Below the pieces are notes generated by a model. That model worked only from the letters and a program-made list of their open reading frames with translations, was not told the DNA's origin and did not search any database. The position numbers were made by a program, and so were the translations under genes. Of a stretch of 64,000 bases of DNA, positions 58,431 to 64,000 are shown piece after piece. The stretch comes from Capitulum mitella. Lineage: Eukaryota; Arthropoda; Thecostraca; Pollicipedomorpha; Pollicipedidae. Every line of letters starts with the position of its first letter. Positions within the stretch are counted from its first letter, which is position 1. Location: the NCBI GenBank assembly GCA_030062745.1, contig CP099851.1, positions 4,089,161 to 4,153,160 on the forward strand. Reading direction: 5' to 3'.

Positions 58431-60020
58431 TACTGACGACTTTTATCAAGTCATTGATTGGGCCATTCCGTCACTTTACACTCACTGGAAAGGGGAAAGG
58501 AGCGTTGAACACCCTCCTACCCTTTCTATCTCGGTAACCAGTCCCCGATTTCGTTTATTTTAACGTCGTTCGGTCTGCGCAGTCCAGTAACATATAATTT
58601 TGTTGAGTTTGCTGAACGCTCATGATGTCACAGGTAAGGCAAAACCACCCAAAACTAACCTTATCTCAAACTGACTTTGCCACAATGGAGACCAGACCGA
58701 GACTGAAGTTGTTTTGCGATGTGTCTGTCAGAGCTCTTGATATCATATTCTGAGTGCCACCTAAGCGGGCCGACGTTACAGAACTTTCTAAGACATAACT
58801 ATCGCAATTTCCAGCCAGTCGAGAACTTCTGACATGTATTTTTTCTGTGTGTTCGACTCGTAGAACTTAGTTGTGAAACAACTTAATAAGAACTAAGTGT
58901 GAAACAGTTGTTGCCGGTCAGTCAACTGCGAAACATATGGAGTACGTCTGTGTGATAAATTTACAACCCATAGGCACACGTTGCCTTGGTCAGTCTTGTC
59001 CATTGAAGTCAGCCAACATGAAATGATGAACATAAGGCACTCTGCCCTTTTTCCTGCAGATCTATTCAAGCTATCTCAAAGAACCTATGTGAGGAATTAG
59101 TCTACAAGGTGAATATACGTGACATAAAACACAAATAACCCAGGTCAGGTCAGCAGAGGCTGACTTAGGTCAGATATTGATAATTCGGTATGTTGTAAAG
59201 GAGATGCGAGACTTTGATGGGGACTTTGACTGCATGACGAGCTCAAATCCCTCTAGGTACAGGAAAACTAGGCAAGGTCACCTGAGGTCATCCTAGGTCA
59301 AGTAGTAAAAATGTAGCAGTCGTCCTTTTTCATCTAGATCTACCCAAATGATCTCAACGATACCTAGCCAGGATGCGTCTGGTTGACTCACTTACTGGCT
59401 TACTTATTGATGAAAACTTTTCCACATGCTTTGTGGATATATGAGATATTGTATGATATAAGTGTTTATCTAGATAAATACTCAATATAAATAATAAATA
59501 GATATGTATATTATAACATGATACAAGTGTTTCCTGCTTAATAATAAGCCACCTGGTTGCGCCACTGTCCAATTTGTTAAAAAACATTTTCATATACTGA
59601 CCTGACTTGACCTCGAATCACTTGTCTTAAATCAATTTCGCATTGCTGCGCGAAAATTTAGGAATCTCAAAAACGTTTTCGGCCTTGGTGGTGATAAGTC
59701 TAGTAGATATGGAGATAGAAAAGAATACTATTTGTTCCACGTTGCGCCTTGTCTGACCTCGATGACTTCTCTTAGATCATTCAGTTTCTGAGAATTGCAA
59801 GATCGCTATCAAGGTTGCCTCCACATCACGTTTCTTTGCCGTCCGTTCAACAGATTAGGAGAAAGAGGGGCAACATAATCCCCATCAGTGGATGTAATTT
59901 TCAGCTGGCCGCCAGGGCACGTGTCATTCCCACAAAAATAACATTGGCTTATTTTTCTGTCAATCATTGACTTGGCACGCTATTGGAACACTTACAGGAA
60001 AATAGAACACATTTTTTTCC
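58431..60020. other. Intergenic with GGTCA clusters
   Basis: AGGTCA clusters at 59142-59175 and 59274-59300. An AT-rich stretch at 59400-59540. No gene is supported. Confidence 0.45.
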
Positions 60021-60028
60021 TGCAGCTG

Positions 60029-60034
60029 TTTATT
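60029..60034 (-). terminator. GRP3 poly(A) signal
   Basis: AATAAA on the minus strand, about 72 nt after the GRP3 stop codon and within GAAAATAAACAG. This is a suitable position for 3' end formation. Confidence 0.65.
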
Positions 60035-60105
60035 TTCATTCCGCGATGTCCACTCATCACAATAGCGTAATTAGCCGTCTTCTCAGCCGCTACCGGTGTC
60101 TGCGG

Positions 60106-61475
60106 CTAGTAGTACCCTCCTCCTCGGCCGCCGGTGAACTGGTTAGAGACGCTACCAGTCGACGAATGGGAGGTTTGTCCCAGGAGTCCACTGGACTGGG
60201 AGTGGCTGGCCTGTCCAGCGCTGGTATTGATACCACCGCCAGAGGCAGATCCCTAAAACGTAGCACGAGAAAGCATGAGGCACTGTCCCACGTTCTGTAA
60301 CGACTCGTTTAATGATATTCGCGAGGCGATGTAATGGGGGTCAATGCTGTCAGAGGATGTTGGAAATCATGGCAGTCGGTCATTGTGTACAACATTACAC
60401 ATTTGTTATAGTCCAGTCTTATATCATTGTAGAAAGCCTGATGTGAGCCTGGTCGAAGTCCTGATGAACATGAAAACAACGCAATGAATTGAAGCATACC
60501 TTCAAGAACCCAATAACCATGTGAACATCTAGCTTAAATCTCACCACGACATGTTGCACTTTGTCCCTAATACAACTATCACTAAATGCTTAGGCTTCGT
60601 AGCGAATTCGCGATTTTTTCAAACACGTTTGAGCTGCACTCACCTTTGCATTCGAGCTGACGGCAGTGATCGAGGTAAGAGTGCCATGACCCTGTGACTG
60701 GCCAGTAGCGACGTTGCCTCCAGCGCTTCCCTGGGCAGATCCGCCAAATCCCAAGCCTCCGAACTGCGAGCTGAAACCTCCAGCTCCTCCGAGTCCACCA
60801 CCAAGTCCACCACCGTGTCCACCAGCTCCACCAACGAGACCGACACCGTGTCCACCTGCTCCACCGGCAAGTCCACTGCCGTGACTCCCGACTCCGCCGA
60901 AGCCACTTCCTCCGACGAGGGAACCACCGTGGCCTCCACCTACAAGGCCCACCTCCTAGGCCTGACCCTCCTCCAACAATTCCACCTCCTATGCCTGAAC
61001 CTCCTCCAACAAGGCCGCTGCCTCCCACAAATGCTCCACCGTGGGCTCCTCCAACAGCACCACCTCCTCCCACAAGGGAACCACTGTGGCCTCCCCCAAC
61101 AAGGCCACCTCCTAGACCTGACCCTCCTCCAACAAGTCCACCTCCTCCCACGCCTGACCCTCCTCCAACAAGTCCACCTCCTCCCACCACTGGTCCGCCG
61201 ACGTGTCCGCCTCCAACAGCCCCGCCAAGATGGCTACCGCCGCCACCTCCACCCCCGCCGCCGCCGCCGCCGCCACTGCCGCTGCCAAATCCGAAACCAG
61301 ACCCGCTTCCTCCTCCACCGCCGCCTCCGCCGCCGCCGCCACCACCACTGCCGAATCCACCTCCGCCTCCTCCACCTCCGCCTCCGCCTCCGCTGCCGGT
61401 GTGGCCGCGGTTGCCGTACGACAGGCCGCAGCTGGCCACGGTGAACACGCTCAGGAGAACGACGAACCTCTTCAT
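60106..61475 (-). CDS. GRP3: secreted glycine-rich protein with a one-base frameshift
   Basis: Coding pieces, descending, are 61475-60644 and 60252-60106 (48 codons plus TAG). Donor GTGAGT (60643-60638), acceptor CGTTTTAG before 60252, phase 0 once the frame is accounted for. The ATG is in ACCACCATG six bases after the CTCGCAG acceptor. The signal peptide is MKRFVVLLSVFTVASCG. Long Gly runs with Ser/Phe are followed by GGGLVGGGSG-type repeats, then GNVATGQSQGHGTLTSI, matching the GRP1/GRP2 C-terminal block, and a last exon starting GSASGGG. An extra G in a G-run near 60952 shifts the frame; without it the protein would be about 325 residues. It could be a sequencing error in a homopolymer or a true disabling change. 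Exons 2 and 3 of GRP1 correspond to a single exon here. The structural role is inferred from composition. Confidence 0.8.
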
Positions 61476-61481
61476 GGTGGT

Positions 61482-62623
61482 CTGCGAGGAGCCAGCATTT
61501 AGTGTCAAACTTCCGGCATGAATTAGCGATGAGTAGTCCAGTGGCCTGTTTTCTGGTCTACCTTACATGCGTTATTTGTCCGTTCATGTTTGTGAAGCAA
61601 TAAAAGAAACATGAAGCAACCGATAAACGATGAATAAAGCATTTCATAAAGCAATAAATTTAGCATTTCTTCTTACCAACTAAAATAGGTCTGACGGGTA
61701 GTTTTGCCCCTTGCAATGTTGCACGGTTCCTGGGACGCTACCTGTGCCTCAGTTGGCAACAGGCAAACGTCTGGCGTCAGACATAGGATAGTCTCGGAAA
61801 ATGTCTCTCTTATGTGTATTTTGAAGAAATCTATGCAATAGTGTTAGCAAGGAATATCACGTAATAGCGTAACTGTAACCAACCATCGTTGTTGGTAAAA
61901 TATCTCTTTTTTACGTCACTGCAACAAAAACAGAAAGTATTGACACAATCACCAAAATATCTTTTCGACTAGGAACGTTAAAAAGAGCAGGAGCTAAAAA
62001 CGCAATTGTTTCTTCCTAATTTGGGAAATGTAGCTTTGGTCTGGTAGCGTTGTGTGGAAAAAATGGGTTTGCAATATTTTTGCGGCTAATTCTGAAAAAT
62101 TTCGGCACTAAATGCTTGAGATTAAAACGCGCTTTGTGACGAGACCCGGCTCGTAGTATTCGTAAATGCATGCCGTTTCCGGCAGTCAGTCGTACTTCGT
62201 ATACGGTAGATCAACCTCCGTGACTAAAATAACATTTACGGCGGCAGATGAACAGCCAGAACCCGATTATTTCAGCAGACAATGACTGCATTTCCCAACG
62301 TTCATTTCACTGCAATCAGGAGCTCAAAAGCTACAAGAAGTATCTAGCGGTTGTTCCGAGTCCATGTTGTGTTATGATCACTGATATGATCATGATGTTA
62401 TGATCATGATGTTATGATAAATGTTGTGCTAGTGATCGCTTTTTATCAGTTTCTTCATAAGATCATCACATACTACGTTTTCGGCAGTAATGATCCAGCA
62501 CTTTTCACCATAACATCCACATCGCGGTTATGAACATTTACAAACATAAACTATTGCTATCGGCATAGCCATCGACTACTACTATTAAAGTTTGGAGAAA
62601 GCAAGAGGCGCAAGAGAACTCAC
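61482..62623 (-). other. GRP3 intron 1
   Basis: About 1.14 kb between donor GTGAGT (62623-62618) and the CGCAG acceptor (AG at 61483-61482). It contains only a short ATGATCATGATGTT tandem duplication (about 62385-62420); no gene is recognised. Confidence 0.6.
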
Positions 62624-62693
62624 CCGCTTTGGTAGCTTCGACGTGGCTGGGCAGATGACTGGATGCTTTTTGCAGCCACGACTGTGTTATATA
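62624..62693 (-). promoter_or_regulatory. GRP3 core promoter and 5' UTR exon
   Basis: TATATAA on the minus strand at 62693-62687, the GCATCC initiator at 62666-62661 (27 bp away), and an untranslated exon from about 62664 to 62624 ending CAAAGCGG before GTGAGT. The layout (TATA, GCATCC, short 5' UTR exon, intron ending just before the ATG) repeats that of GRP1 and GRP2. The whole segment is paralogous to the orphan promoter at 42100-42290. Confidence 0.7.
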
Positions 62694-62799
62694 CCCGCCC
62701 ATTGTTGCTGGAAGCTCCTAGGGCTTGGTCTTTCCACTCATCACGAAGTCACGCCCGCACAGGATTAACGGGAGCGAACTGTCGGAGACTCTCCGCCCC

Positions 62800-63630
62800 C
62801 AAGTCGCAGCACAAAAGGTGTGGGGCTTTCCGTGAGCACACTTAAGGAAAGATGAAGGGACGTTTCGAACCGTTTTAAATCGAACCGTGAGATGGCAAAT
62901 TGACACAATCATGGTTCACATTTCGATGTAATATCAGAAATAAGGAGATGATAGATAAAAATACATAATAATAATCATCATCATCATCTTCATAATAACA
63001 CATGAAAATAAATGTCCAAGGTGTGTCGCAATCTCCGAATCCATCTGTGAAGTTCTGAGTCCGTTCCGGACAACACTCACCTAGCTATATGCCCGGAAGT
63101 GTTTGGGTGGTCACGCTTGAAGGCCCCGTTTGGTGGCCTCGACCTGAAGTAAAACAACTGCAGTGGTGTTATTTACATCGTGTCCTCTCCATCCCCAGCC
63201 GTGAAACTTGGCTCGACACGAGGACAACAAAAATGCGAAAGCATGCCCTCTTGAAAGCAGTTCTTATAGAGTAACTTTTTATGGCACCTTAATTATGGCA
63301 CGTGCATTTTTTTCAGAAGCATGATATTACGGAATCAAAGCAATTACTTTCTTGCTATTTTCACGCAAAATCCCCACTCATCTATGAAGCACTAACACAC
63401 GGTCTAGTGAGAAGTGGGTATGCTGTCAACTTGATCCCCTCATGAAGTTTTTGCCAAAATAGGTCTCTTACGGTTCTGCGCGGTCAGCCACATTTAACAC
63501 ACTTATACAAATACTGTCCAGGAGATCTTTTGCTGTTACCGGTCGTCAAGGCCGTTTATGACTATAAAGACAGACTGGATCACAGCTCATGGTTTTAAGA
63601 AATAGCCATTTGATTGTAAACTTCAAACTA
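62800..63630. other. Intergenic, nothing recognised
   Basis: A short ATAATAATCATCATCATC microsatellite at about 62967-62990. No gene is supported. Confidence 0.45.
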
Positions 63631-63639
63631 CTGGCACAA

Positions 63640-64000
63640 ATTGAGTTCAAACCATACTCCCGTAGGAAGAAAGGACTTCAGAAGCCTCCTACGGTTCTCT
63701 GCTCCCCATCTGCAGGGTTTTTGGAGCAACTTCACGGAACTGCATGACTTTCCCTCCGTTTTATACCATATTTCCGTAGTTTGAATTTGGCCGGCAGAGC
63801 CAACCAACGTTTTTGGGAGGTGCCTAAGGCCTTTTTGGCACTGCTGAAAGTAGTAGAAATGACTGCCAAAAGCAGAACTTTTCAGATAGAACTCCCAGCT
63901 TGAAATAGATATAGCCATCCAGTTTGATATAGTTCAGACCACTATCATCCCCATCTTATGACGGCTAAATTCAAACACATAATATCTTGTTTCCAAACAA
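63640..64000 (+). mobile_element. TTAA element family 1, ancient partial copy running off the window
   Basis: Diverged but ordered matches to the 5' part of family 1: GGAGCAACTTCACGGAACTG, GACTTTCCCTCC, CCAACGTTTTTGGGAGG(T)GCCT, ACTGCCAAAAGCAGA and AGATAGAACTCCCAGCTTG. No clear terminus; it continues past the window end. Confidence 0.55.

Noticed and set aside
60991-61521. Pro-rich plus-strand frame (176 codons) opposite GRP3
   Set aside because: Antisense of glycine codons (GGN read as NCC); the minus strand has the signal peptide, splice sites, TATA box and poly(A) signal.

Overview
This window is eukaryotic, intron-bearing DNA, most likely from an arthropod. The reasons are TATA boxes followed about 27-29 bp later by a shared GCATCC initiator, GT..AG introns, a small family of secreted glycine-rich proteins, and a dense mix of transposon classes (Penelope-like, I-type LINE, Ty3/gypsy, hAT, PIF/Harbinger, TTAA-specific elements). 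The species cannot be named from the sequence. Most long open frames are artefacts of GC-rich or repetitive DNA. The only well-supported host genes are the glycine-rich ones.

Layout. 1-12.4 kb: a partial TTAA element, a GC-rich 34/69-bp minisatellite, a 1.1-kb PIF/Harbinger-like element, an (AT)n tract, a decayed Penelope-like retroelement and a possible hAT end. 12.4-19.7 kb: a possible tRNA-derived SINE, a long (TC)n tract, a full-length 1.2-kb TTAA element, and a hAT-like element with another TTAA element nested inside it. 19.7-42.1 kb: the dominant structure, an imperfect inverted duplication of about 8.6 kb per arm around a 2.7-kb spacer that is a Ty3/gypsy pol fragment. Each arm holds one copy of a four-exon glycine-rich secreted protein gene (GRP1 on +, GRP2 on -) and a foldback-like element. 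Each arm also has one private TTAA insertion whose empty site survives in the other arm. 43.2-48.5 kb: a nested stack with an outer TTAA element interrupted by a LINE, which is itself interrupted by another TTAA element. 49.9-57 kb: a recent TTAA element, a LINE remnant, a tandem array of about 171 bp, and a very old TTAA copy. 58-62.7 kb: a glycine-rich pseudogene (+) and a third family member (GRP3, -) with its own promoter, 5' UTR exon and poly(A) signal.

How it fits together. GRP1, GRP2 and GRP3 share a signal peptide ending near Ser-Cys-Gly, a glycine-rich core, a conserved C-terminal block (GNV...Q...GH..L.SI..VS) that runs up to a phase-0 intron, and a last exon starting Gly-Ser-Ala-Ser. 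They look like structural or extracellular matrix, cuticle, cement or silk-like proteins; this role is inferred from composition only. The TTAA elements are rich in AGGTCA-type nuclear-receptor half-sites. One of them lies about 575 bp upstream of the GRP1 TATA box and is absent from GRP2, a natural regulatory difference between the duplicated genes.
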